From the NCBI GenBank assembly GCA_963978895.1, contig OZ022247.1, forward strand, positions 16,646,312 through 16,710,311: a DNA stretch of 64,000 nucleotides, read 5' to 3'. The stretch is from Erpobdella octoculata. Its lineage: Eukaryota > Annelida > Clitellata > Hirudinida > Erpobdellidae. Position 1 is the stretch's first letter; the number at the start of each line of letters is the position of its first letter. The notes under the pieces are model-generated. The model made no database searches, was not told where the DNA came from, and saw only the letters and a program-made list of their open reading frames with translations. The translations under genes were made by a program, and so were the position numbers. Of this stretch, positions 11,070 to 20,316 are shown piece by piece.

Positions 11070-11390
11070 TATTTTTTACTTTCTTATTTCATTTAAAACA
11101 TAACTATCTTTTTGCAAATATTTTTAATAATTTACTTCAAAATAAACTTGCATAAAAATGCGGGGACAATGAGGGTCTGGAAATGATAGCTGCGGGGATG
11201 GGGACAGATATTGAGGGGATGGGGAACATGGGGCGAGGGGATAGTGAGGGGACGGGAAGAGTTTTTTGCGGAGTGGGGATGGGGAAGAAATGTTGTCCCC
11301 GTGTCACTCTCTATTACCCATCTTGAATTTTTGTTGTTCAAAAAATTTACTTGGTTTTATGAACAAATCAACTCGCTAAGTTTTTAAAAT

Positions 11391-13024
11391 TTATTTTAAA
11401 CTGGCTTGCATTGCAGCAACAGCTTTTGCCAACAGTTCGTTCATAAGTTTAATTTGCTCAACTTTTTGAGCTTCCACCTTAACTTTTCGAGCCTCCACCT
11501 CAACTTTTCTTCCCTCCACTTCTTTTATTTGTTGGAGTGCCTCCTTCTTTTCCTTTTCTATCCTGTTTCTCTCGGCTCTTAGCTCCAGTTTTTTGGCCCT
11601 GTAGTCATCTCTCTGTCTTTTCTGCTGCTCTCAGGCGTTTTCTCCACGAGTCCTGGAGAAGGAGTCAAAGGAAGAGGGGCAGAAGAAGAAAACAGGGAGT
11701 CTTCAGGTGGATTGATGGAGACTTTGTTGTTACACACTTCATTCATCAACCCATAAAACTCCCAAGTTATGGCTTCCGATCCACTCTTGGCTCCTACTTT
11801 ATCTTTATTATATTTATAAGTGGCCATCATATTTCGCCACTTATCGTGGCACTCAGTGCCACTGACGCTATGCTTATACAAGCTCATCTGGTTTGCAATT
11901 TCCCCCCAGAGCTTGTTTTTCTTGCAGGTTGGGTGTTCGAATTTTTCATTGGCCTCCCTCCTGCAGTTAATCAGGAGTTTTGTTCCTCCTGATGTCCAGC
12001 GGAATTCTGTTAAGGAAAAATTTTATAATTAATAGCCTGATTTTCATAAGGGTGTAGTACATAAATATCTACTATTTTCTATCAAATAAACATAATTGTA
12101 TCGCAGATGTTATAAAGATAACTTTTAATTTAAAGCAATACTACTTTGTGATTCTGCTGAGGGCTTATGCTCTTGGGAGTCTTTTCTGTTGGGGTCCAGA
12201 GCTGGGTGGTGAACTGCAGTTGAAAATAAAATTTCAATTAAATAAACCTAATTGTATTGCGGATGTTATAGAGATAACTTTTAATTTAAAGCAATACTAC
12301 TTTGTGATTCTGCTGGGGGGTTCTGCTCTTGGGAGTCTTCTCTGTTGGGGTCCAGAGCTGTGTGGTGAACGTCAGTTGAAAATAAAATTTTTATTAAATA
12401 AACCTATTGCAGATATTATAGAGATAACTTTTAATTTAAAGCAATACTACTTTGTGTCACTGCTGAAGGCTTATTATGGGACTCTTGGCTGTTGGGGTCC
12501 TGAGCTGGGTGGTTAACTGCAGTAGAAAATAAACACTTTATAACATAAGAATGCAAATTTTAAATTTGTTTGTTGAACTTACCAATTAGCTCATTTTCCA
12601 CCCTCTCTAAGCTTGTACCATAAGCATAATTACAAGCTGGACCAGACAATAACTACCACTGTCATTCTTCATAACTTGGCCTATTATAGATAGAAATGTG
12701 ATATAAATAAAAAAATATTTTTTGTCAATGCAACCGCTCTGACGAGATTACCTATTTATAATTCATTTACAGACTTTACTAAAGCTACTTTTATCAGAAA
12801 TGATAGATTTCTTGTGAATATCATAATAGACTGACATCGGAATTATCTGGGCGGTCTACGACTACAAGTTAAAAAGTGTTGTGTGCAACTAAATGTAAAT
12901 CTAAAATGTGATAAAAAAGTTAACTTACACTGTAGTGCGTAATTGTATGCCAACTCGGCATTTTCAGCAACAATTGTCGCCCTAAATAATTCTCCGTTAT
13001 TACTCTCAAAGTGTGTTCCGCCAT
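11391..13024 (-). CDS. Trihelix (Myb/SANT-like) coiled-coil protein gene, six exons
   Basis: A minus-strand gene inferred from splice sites and agreeing phases. Proposed exons: 13024-12929 (starts MAEHTLRVITENYLG), 12652-12583 (CNYAYGTSLERVENELI), 12516-12451, 12369-12301, 12213-12145 and 12006-11391. The last exon holds a trihelix DNA-binding domain: FRWTSGGTKLLINC, NKLWGEIANQM, SGTECHDKWRNMM, then KSGSEAITWEFYGLM. A C-terminal coiled coil follows (KVEVEARKVKVEAQKVEQIK) ending MNELLAKAVAAMQASLK. One frameshift near 11630 separates DNA-binding domain from coiled coil, and one middle exon has lost its AG acceptor. Such proteins bind DNA and occur both as host factors and as transposon-associated genes; which applies here is unclear. 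The MULE lies just downstream on the same strand. Confidence 0.65.
12075..12530. repeat. Tandem triplication of a 69-bp exon and its intron
   Basis: Three diverged units of about 155 bp in tandem. Each contains the same 66-69-bp exon of the trihelix gene (12516-12451, 12369-12301, 12213-12145 on the minus strand) plus intron sequence with TTTTAATTTAAAGCAATACT. All three exons are open in the frame set by the flanking exons and are phase 1 on both sides, encoding variants of HHPALDPNRKDSQEHKPSA. The middle copy has GACG where the others have GCAG at the acceptor, so it is probably skipped. Confidence 0.8.
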
Positions 13025-13061
13025 GCTCGAAACCAACAATAACAATAACAATCAACCACAC

Positions 13062-13370
13062 TCAACCAAGCTTTAACTCTGGTGGATGCATAGATATCTA
13101 TGGGTGGATGTGATGGACACCAGTGTATGCGCGCGGTGAATTGTTACAACGCGGTTGAGCTCAACCGGAGTAGGCTGTGGTTAATTGTTACAACGCTTTG
13201 GTTCAACCGGTGTCTCATCTGGTGGATTGCTACAACGCGCCCAACGCGCCCTAATTGACACGAGACCAGACTGTGTGTTGAATGATCATTATTACAACAG
13301 CCATGCTAATCAGCTGTAGAACCAAAGATAAGAAATACACTGATAATAATAAACATAGACATATCAACAT
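13062..13370. other. Upstream region of trihelix gene with short motif repeats
   Basis: Contains three loosely repeated phrases built on TTGTTACAACGC followed by GGTTCAACCGG-like sequence (about 13140-13240). It could be the promoter region of the minus-strand trihelix gene or the end of an unrecognised transposon. No clear TATA box or other defined signal is seen. Confidence 0.3.
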
Positions 13371-14220
13371 CAGTGATGGGCAACAAACTACTTTCAAGTA
13401 GTTAAACTTTTCTGTAGTTACATTTACTTTTTAGTAGTTACATTTACTTTTTAGTAGTTAAACTATGTAGTTAACTACTTTTTGTCAGAGGTAGTTTAAC
13501 TAAAGTAGTTAAATACTGTGAAGTAGTTAACTACTTTTAACTACTTTTTTCTATAAACTTGTACACTAATAGATTGCATTGCTGTATTAGGCCTCACATG
13601 ATCACCATTAATTATGTTCACCATCAAATTTATTAAATAAAGCCATGCCAAATTGTTTTTTAATTTATTAATGAAAAGACTCATATTTTATAAGTTAAAT
13701 ATCCAGTCAATCAATCTACTTCAGACGGAGTCAAACATCGTCTTATTACCTGTAGATGATTATCTTTTGAGTAACATACTGTCAGACACTTTGCACCATC
13801 TTGGCACTAATATTTGACCTGCACAACTGAACAGTCTTTCAACAGCAGCACTGCTTGTTAGACTTGTATTAAACTTGAGAAAAACTCTTGTTAGATGAGG
13901 ATACATGAGCAGTGAGTTTGTTGTTGAGTCATTTGAAGCCAGATCTTTGCGTAAAATATTATACAGGCTGATTTAGTTTTTTTAGACTTTAACTAATTTT
14001 GGGAAGTTAAACTAATTGTAGTTAACTACTCTAAAAAGTAGTTAAACTATTCTTTAACTACCGGTTACTTTCGGGTAGTTAAACTTTTTGCCTTAACTAC
14101 TCCCATGTAGTTAAACTAGTAGTTAACTACTAAAGTAGTTAAAAGTAGTTAACTACTAAAGTAGTTAAAAGTAGTTAACTACTAAAGTAGTTAAAAGTAG
14201 TTAACTACTGCCCATCACTG
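13371..14220. mobile_element. hAT element with GTAGTTAA subterminal repeats
   Basis: An 850-bp element with inverted ends CAGTGATGGGCA and TGCCCATCACTG and a perfect 8-bp target duplication ATCAACAT at 13363-13370 and 14221-14228. Both subterminal regions consist of many copies of AGTAGTTAA; the right one holds three tandem copies of TAAAGTAGTTAAAAGTAGT. On the minus strand near 13780-13860 the hAT C-terminal block SSAAVERLFSCAGQI is readable, so it is an internally deleted derivative of a full hAT. Confidence 0.93.
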
Positions 14221-14228
14221 ATCAACAT

Positions 14229-14712
14229 ATGTTACAAAATGTGTTCACAAGTTACGCAAATTATTCTTCATTTCGCACCAAATCCTTTCGCAAAAGTTCC
14301 TCTGTTACTTTTTATCCATTTCGCAGCTCACTCTGTTTTTGTTTTTCGCATATTACTTGGGACCTATCGTTATCGCGTTTATCGTGGAAGCACGAGGTTT
14401 GAGACGCTATATCTGCGAAAATATAGATTATAATACTAAAAGTTTTATCCATTTTGTTTTTTTATTGTCTTCACTATTTGATAACATAAAAAATGATTTT
14501 TAATTTGTTATGCGACTTCGTAAAATTTATACAGTAGACATTCTACTGTTACGAGGGTCTGCTCACTGCTCCTTCACCAATATTAAATTAAACGCTATTC
14601 CATCTAATTTTATTGCTTATAAAACTGCTACAGTGCGTTTATACCCATAATAAAAGTTTAACATGGAAAGGGTGCCATTCTTTAGCTTGGCTTGCTAGCT
14701 TGTAGCTGTTTG
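14229..14712 (+). promoter_or_regulatory. 5' flank / untranslated region of CNNM gene
   Basis: The 480 bases between the hAT target duplication and the CNNM start codon contain no other recognisable gene or element. The promoter and any 5' untranslated region must lie here or to the left, unless further upstream non-coding exons exist. In-frame stop TAG at 14683-14685 precedes the proposed start. Confidence 0.35.
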
Positions 14713-15638
14713 ATGTCTTTTTCGTCATCTAAATCTTTTAATTTTTGTATCATAGTATCTTTTCTTTCTTTTGTCATGTCTGTCTCTACTTCATCATTGT
14801 CATCTCAGGAAGATTTGTCTTCCACTTTAACTCTGCCAAAGTCTTCATCTAATAACACTGTAATAATGTATGCATTTCGTGTTGAGAATGGTTGGAGTGA
14901 ACTAAAAACAGATGAGAATGTTGTTCATGTGTATTCTAAAGAGAAGTTCAGTCTTCGTCTGTTTGGCCCAAATTTGAAATATGAAACATTGTCTTTAACT
15001 TTTACTTCAAAATCAGCTCATCGTGGAGATCATTGTGATGATCTTAGGTTAACAGATATTTTCAAGGCATTGAAAGTAGATGGATTTTCTGTTATTTTTG
15101 AGGTTGAGTTGGCATCATATGCTGGGTTTCTTTATTTCTGTCTTCGTTCTGACGAGAATACGGGTCACTTTCTGCATCAAGGTACTGATTCTTGGCTGGT
15201 GCTTAGCACCAAATCAAAACCAGTTAGGACTTATATTTTGCCATTGGGGATTCAGGTTAATTTACTTAATTTTTTTAATCATTTATGAATTCATGATTAT
15301 AGAATATTGTTTCAGATATTTACCATTGTCATTCTTCTCGTATTTTCTGGGCTCTTTAGTGGTTTAAACTTGGGATTGATGTCTCTTGACAAAACTGAGT
15401 TGAATATCATAATTGCCTCTGGCACTAGCTCAGAAAAACGTTATGCTCGCACCATTTTGCCTTTGAGAAAGCGTGGCAATTTTCTTCTTTGCACCATCTT
15501 GCTGGGGAATGTTCTTGTTAATAACTGTTTGACAATTCTTCTTGATGATATCACTGGAAGTGGAGCATGGGCAATTGTTGGGGCTACTTTGGCCATTGTT
15601 ATATTTGGTGAAATCTTGCCTCAAGCTGTGTGTTCCAG
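14713..15638 (+). CDS. CNNM magnesium transporter, coding exons 1 and 2
   Basis: CNNM/ACDP proteins are plasma-membrane proteins linked to magnesium efflux. Exon 1 (14713-15255) starts at the first ATG after an in-frame stop and gives a hydrophobic leader ([14 protein letters not shown]) and an extracellular domain. A 60-bp intron (15256-15315, GT...TTTCAG) separates it from exon 2 (15316-15638), which opens the DUF21 membrane domain: [20 protein letters not shown] then [36 protein letters not shown] and [11 protein letters not shown]. Exon 2 ends in phase 2 before GTAGAG. The next exon at 26089 restores the frame as [11 protein letters not shown]. No stops or frameshifts are present, unlike all neighbours. 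The exact N terminus is less certain than the rest. Confidence 0.93.
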
Positions 15639-15958
15639 GTAGAGAGTTTAAAATGACTGCATGACGGGTTGTTAGTGTATTAGATAGAAAGGGAACATTC
15701 AATTATTTCTATAAAATTAATTCATTTTTATATATTAAGATAATTAATAATTTATGGTGAGGTCAAAACAAATTTTATGATTTTTTTGGAACCAACTTAT
15801 ATTTGTTTTGATGTAGGATATAAATAATTTTATTTAGAATTTTTGATGTGATCTTAGACACCTTTTAAGTCAAGTTAAAAAGCTGAAATTTTGTAAGAGT
15901 AGGCTTGGATGGTAATTCAATCATAAATTGTTCTAGCGTCTCGTTCGCCCGTCATTTG
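15639..15958. other. Start of CNNM intron 2
   Basis: AT-rich intronic sequence after the donor GTAGAG. No coding frame, repeat or known element is recognised in it. Confidence 0.5.
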
Positions 15959-16022
15959 GACGGGTAAACATAATTGTGGACGGGTAAACATAATTGTGGA
16001 CGGGTAAACATAATTGTGGACG
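15959..16022. repeat. 20-bp tandem repeat, three units
   Basis: Three perfect consecutive copies of CGGGTAAACATAATTGTGGA at 15961, 15981 and 16001, preceded by a partial unit and followed by a diverged one. Confidence 0.9.
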
Positions 16023-16359
16023 AGCTAAATTCATAGTGTACGGGGCACTAAACGCCTGCAAATGCGTAAGTTTGAAATAGGGGTATATTGATTTGCAAAG
16101 TACAAGCTTATATTCAGGCTTTTATGGTGTTAACAAGCATTTTTGGCTTGGGCAGGCTAGCTAACAATGTTCCCCTAGCTCATATGTGTGTCGTTAATCG
16201 CTCTGCGGTCAATTATGCTCGCTGCTTCAATCTGATGTGGCCCCCAACATTTCATTCCTAGAATAACCCCTGGATTCAATCAGAGGCTGTTTAAAGGTAC
16301 CTGCCTCAAAGGGTATGGCTAAAGTGATAATAAGCCTACACACATTCAGCCAATAGCCT

Positions 16360-16600
16360 AAATCTTTGCTAAATAATGAGCCTAGTCTCGGAGCAGGGGA
16401 TGGTGGTTGGAAGCTCATTAGAAAATCTGGGACCAGCAATGGCAAATATTCGGTCACCAGCCATCTTCATTCGAGTCTTCTCTAGATGTAGTGAAGCTGA
16501 AGATGAGGATCTTAGTCTCCTCCTAGCCAGAAAGTCAGACATCATGTACATTGCAGAAGACTGATACTTAGGGGTCAATTTATTTAGTGATATGTAAACA
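16360..16600 (-). pseudogene. LINE 3'-end fragment
   Basis: On the minus strand the sequence reads SDFLARRRLRSSSSASLHLE, then AGDRIFAIAGPRFSNELP, which corresponds to the last block of CR1/L2-type LINE proteins (the aGP.lWN.LP motif). It is short and has no surrounding RT. An origin from the CR1/L2-like families elsewhere in the window is likely but not proven. Confidence 0.6.
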
Positions 16601-16604
16601 AAAG

Positions 16605-17216
16605 CAAAAGACAAATGGATCAACATTTTATGTCTGACCGAGACTCGTCTCGAGTCCAACCCATTCGACCTCCGCCGCTTGCGGGCGGACGGTTTCAACG
16701 CTCTTGAACGCACTTGTCCTCCGGTGCCTGGCTCGAATGTCGAGACTGTGAGTCTACATAGCTACGGCGGTGTAGCAATCATCACATCATCCTCAATTTG
16801 CCTCACAAAACTCAATTGTGGCGATCCACACTTGTTCGAGCACATGTGTGCTCGGATCACTTCGGGCAGGTCATCATGTGTCGTTCTGATCGACCATCCG
16901 ACCCATGGTTCGACGACTCGTGTTGTCAGGAGGAACGAGTCACCCGGCGACTTTTCAGACAGTTCAACCATAGTGTAACCACTGAGATTCGAGCAGTCAA
17001 CCATTCCCTGTGTCTCAGTCAGACTCGCAAGGATCTCGACTCGTGTTGTCAGGAGGAAAGAGTCACCCGGCGACTTTTTAGACAGTTCAACCATAGTGTA
17101 ACCACTGAGATTCGAGCAGTCAACCGTTCCCTGTGGCTCAGTCAGACTCGCAAGTCTCGTCGTTTACTCAACAACAAGCGTCACGGTCATTTTATTGGCA
17201 AATGTGTAAGCTGAAC
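16605..17216 (+). pseudogene. LINE endonuclease fragment with internal tandem duplication
   Basis: The plus strand reads LTETRLESNPFDLRRLRADG, GGVAIITSSSI and FEHMCARI, which fits the middle of an APE-type LINE endonuclease. After a frame change it continues to the endonuclease-RT linker: PWFDDSCCQEERVTRRLFRQ, and LLNNKRHGHF. The segment of about 120 bp from 16917 is duplicated in tandem at 17037 with few differences. No RT follows. The piece is 5' and 3' truncated. Confidence 0.65.
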
Positions 17217-17440
17217 CGAACACTGATCCGCCTGATTACCCGACCGGACCGAGCCGCGAAAAAAATTAATAAATTACAATAATTTAAAAGGTAACGTATT
17301 ATACTAATCGCAAGTCATACAAGTTTTGTATTATCACCTTTGCGTAACAAATAACACAAATAGGTCATTTTATTGGTGAGTGTGTAAGCTAGACCACTAA
17401 TCCGCCTGATTATCTGGCCGGACCGAGCCGTGAACGAACT
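17185..17440. repeat. Two direct repeats of about 70 bp
   Basis: TCATTTTATTGGCAAATGTG at 17186 and TCATTTTATTGGTGAGTGTG at 17364 begin two similar 70-bp segments that each include GATCCGCCTGATTA or a close variant and GGACCGAGCCG. They flank about 100 bp of AT-rich sequence. The source is not identified. Confidence 0.55.
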
Positions 17441-17594
17441 AAAATAATTAAGCCTGCTTCGGCCAAAGAAATCACATTATTTGGAAAGCTAAAAAAATAA
17501 CTTGTTAGAGTTTATTCAATACGTGTAATGTCCAATGGATGAATCGCTCTCGTTTGTATATGTATATACACTAGGTAAATTTAAAATCAATCCA

Positions 17595-17770
17595 GGAATT
17601 TGAAATCATAAGCCAGTACCCGAATCCGAAACCGGTTTTTGGAAAACTACAAACCTGAACCCGAAAACCTGAGTTTCACAAACCCGAAAACTCGAGTTTT
17701 ACAAACCCGAACCCGAAAACTCTAGTTTCACAAACCCGAACCCGAAAACTCCAAAAGGTACTACCTGTGA
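17595..17770. repeat. Degenerate tandem repeat of an ACCCGAAAAC phrase
   Basis: Four or more imperfect copies of a 25-32-bp unit with CACAAACCCGAACCCGAAAA, ending CATCCCTAATA. The oligomer-rich character and the TAGGGATG-like right edge resemble the subterminal regions of the hAT elements here, but no partner end or target duplication was found. Confidence 0.45.
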
Positions 17771-18269
17771 CATCCCTAATAGTAATGTTTTTTCAGATGT
17801 TTCTTTGTTGAATGAATGTTTTGTACCAGACTTTTGTGTTTCAGAGGTTATAAATACTGTATCCGATTCTTCTTTTAGTCACATTCTCGAAATTGACTGT
17901 AATTCAGTTATTAAAAGCCTTGCTTACTAATCTTCATTTGTTTAGTTATAACTATTATTATTATTATAAATGTAATTTAAATATTTCTATGTATTACAAT
18001 TGTACTTGACAAATTTAAATACTACTTTTTAATTAATTGTATCTTTTACCTATTAGTCACTACTTTTTTGTTTAAACTTAAACGGCTCTGAAGAATTGTT
18101 GAATTGCTGAAATAGATTCATGGAGTTTGTGTTCAATAATAAACTACTTCTGAACAGATTTAGACTGTTAGAAAAACATAAAAGTAAAATCGATTCAGCA
18201 AACTATGCAATTTTATTTAATTGAGTATGCTTGCAAGAACATATAGCGCCGAAGTATTAAAATATATAT
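17771..18269. other. Intronic sequence, nothing recognised
   Basis: AT-rich intron 2 sequence with no recognisable frame or repeat. Confidence 0.4.
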
Positions 18270-18720
18270 ATACTAGCTGACCCAGCAAACGTTGTTTAGC
18301 CTTATAAATTATTTTGGTCAAAAATTATTATTTGTTCATACAGATACTCTTTTATAGGAAACAGTATAAATGTAAATCATTGATCAAACTATATATATAT
18401 ATATATATAGGTATTCATATGTATATACATATATATTTATATGTATATATATGTTATTTTTATCTTTGATTAAAATTAACTGCTTCCTATAAAAGAACCT
18501 CAAAAAATTGTCAAAATCTTGTATTTATATTTATTAAGATTAAGATATATATATATAAAGCTTGTGACGGTGTTTGTGTCCACACTCCTCCGAAACAGCC
18601 AAACCGATTTTCACGAAATTTGTTGTGTACGTTTGGGAGGTCTGAGGATAGGTACACGTAAATTTTCATAAAAATCGGTTCAGCCGTTTCGGAGGAGTTT
18701 AATGATAATGATAATGAATC
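18270..18720 (-). mobile_element. Helitron-type terminal fragments
   Basis: ACTAGCTGACCCAGCAAACG at 18281 is the reverse complement of a Helitron-like 3' end (TTTGCTGGGTCAGCTAGT) seen again at 36760-36779. TA-rich sequence follows. At 18563-18705 a segment with ACCGATTTTCACGAAATTTG and ATCGGTTCAGCCGTTTCGGA resembles the leader region common next to Helitron 5' ends. The pieces are not assembled into one element. Confidence 0.45.
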
Positions 18721-18721
18721 C

Positions 18722-19955
18722 GAGTTTTATTAAAGTGGTGTATGTTCTTCAAAAGAACTTCAAGACCACTGTAGACGTTAAGGAAAAGATTTAATGAACA
18801 GAAATGTCTTTAGTGCTGTGTGGAAACTGGCTGAACTGGATGTAGAGATGATGTGGAAAGGGAGTTTGTTCCACATTTGAGGCCCAATCACGTTGATGGA
18901 TCTTCTGTCGAGCGTCTCGCGATGAACCGGCGATGTAGTGAGGAGGCCCCTGGATGCTGATCTGAGCCTCTGCCGACACGGTACATGGGCAACATGAGCA
19001 AAAGACAGGTATGGAGGAGCTTAGTCGTGCAGAGATTTGTGTACTATTGTGGAAATCTTGTACTCGATTCGTTGCCGAATGCGAAGCCAGTGGAGATCTT
19101 TGAGAAGTGGGGTGACATGGTCATATTTCCGAGCATTGTAGATTATTTTGGCGGCTGTGTTGATGAGAGTTTGAAGCCTATCCAGATGACAAGAAGAAAG
19201 GCCGACTAGAGTTGAATTTCCGTAATCAATCTTTGGAAGAACCAAGGCGGTTATGGGAATTCTCCGGGCGTCAATTGAAAGATGAGTGGAGATGCTGCAA
19301 ATCTCTCTGAGAGAAGCATAGCAGGAACGGGTCATGTTGTTGATGTGACTGGCCATAGAACAATCTGAATCCAACCAAATCTCCAGATTACGAACAGGTC
19401 TTACTGGTGGGATCAGGTCGGAGCAGATTCGAACCGGCTTGGTAGGGAGAGTTGACGAACGTTGGGAAGACGAGCATCAGATCACTTCCGTTTTGTTGGA
19501 ATTCAACAGGAGACGGCTGCTGAATATCCAGCAGTCAACAGCGTCTACGCATCTCGATACCTTCATAACAATAGAGTCCGCGTGCTCCGGTCGGCAGCGG
19601 CCATAGACTTGTGTGTCGTCGGCGTACATGTGGCATTGGAGACCATGCGCCCTGATGACTTCCTCGAGTTCGGCTGTATATAATGTAAAAAGAAGTGGGC
19701 CCAGCACAGACCCCTGAGGTACTCCACATGTTAATGATGTCGCCGCTGACGCTGATGCGCCGGAGCTTATTGAGAAAGAACGTCCGGTCAAATAGGATCC
19801 GAATCATTCAAGAACGACACTCTTCAAACCGAATGACGCTTCGAGGCGTTTCAGTAATATGTGATGGTCAACGGTATCATATGCCGCTGATAGGTCAATC
19901 AGTACGAGCAGCGACAACTCGTCGTCGCCCGCGGCTTGAAGAAGATCAGAAGACA
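18722..19955 (-). pseudogene. L2/CR1-type LINE reverse transcriptase, 5' truncated
   Basis: Minus strand. The first readable block is RT motif A, LIDLSAAYDTVDHHILLKRL near 19880, then a stop inside EWFGSYLTGRSF. Motif B reads GVPQGSVLGPLLFTLYTAEL and motif C CHMYADDTQVYG. The thumb region includes ALVLPKIDYGNS and KDLHWLRIRQRIEYKI, and the C-terminal end includes INVIGPQMWNKLPF. Frame changes near 19800 and 18990 and a stop break it. It lacks the endonuclease and the RT fingers. It lies just left of a Helitron 3' end and may be cargo inside that element. Confidence 0.85.
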
Positions 19956-19967
19956 CACGAAGCACTG

Positions 19968-20033
19968 CAGAAGGAAACAGGAGCGTGATAGAAAAACCTC
20001 TAAAAGCACGGGCAACGGCGGGCTCCCAGCTAG
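19968..20033 (+). mobile_element. Helitron 3' end, copy 1
   Basis: The sequence GAAAAACCTCTAAAAGCACG continues to GGGCAACGGCGGGCTCCCAG and ends CTAGT. It matches the ends at 33005-33076, 44080-44146 and 63562-63625 (reverse). The CTAG end with a GC-rich inverted repeat about 12 bases upstream fits Helitron 3' termini. Confidence 0.6.
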
Positions 20034-20037
20034 TATG

Positions 20038-20038
<1 letters not shown>

Positions 20039-20091
<53 letters not shown>
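20039..20091. repeat. (TA)n microsatellite
   Basis: About 25 TA units directly between a Helitron-like 3' end and the Penelope-like element. Confidence 0.95.
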
Positions 20092-20098
<7 letters not shown>

Positions 20099-20316
20099 TG
20101 TAAGATGGCATAAGATTTTCTTTAAGACAAGCTCGATTAAAAATAAGTCTCCATTTAGCCGCTATGAGTTTTATAGATACTTTCTCAATATTTCGGAACA
20201 ACGTTTTTTGTTAACTGGAATTCCTTCCTCCATTTACTTTCAAACGAGAACATCACTGTTCGACGAAAGCGGAGATATTCTTGATTTTATTTATTTAAAT
20301 ATCGTATGTAATTTTG

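Larger units (their letters stand above)
9894..11313. mobile_element. hAT element with TAGAGAGTGACACGG ends (outer)
   Basis: The left end TAGAG at 9894 is continued at 10692 after the inner hAT: TAGAGAGTGACACGGTAAT. The right end is the inverse, CCCCGTGTCACTCTCTA, ending at 11313. The perfect 8-bp target duplication TTACCCAT lies at 9886-9893 and 11314-11321. The left part is rich in GCGGTAACGG/ACCGCGG oligomers and the right part in GGGGATGGGGA. Inside is the C-terminal end of a hAT transposase. The element sits within the 5' region of the MULE locus, so insertion order is MULE, then this hAT, then the inner hAT. Confidence 0.9.
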
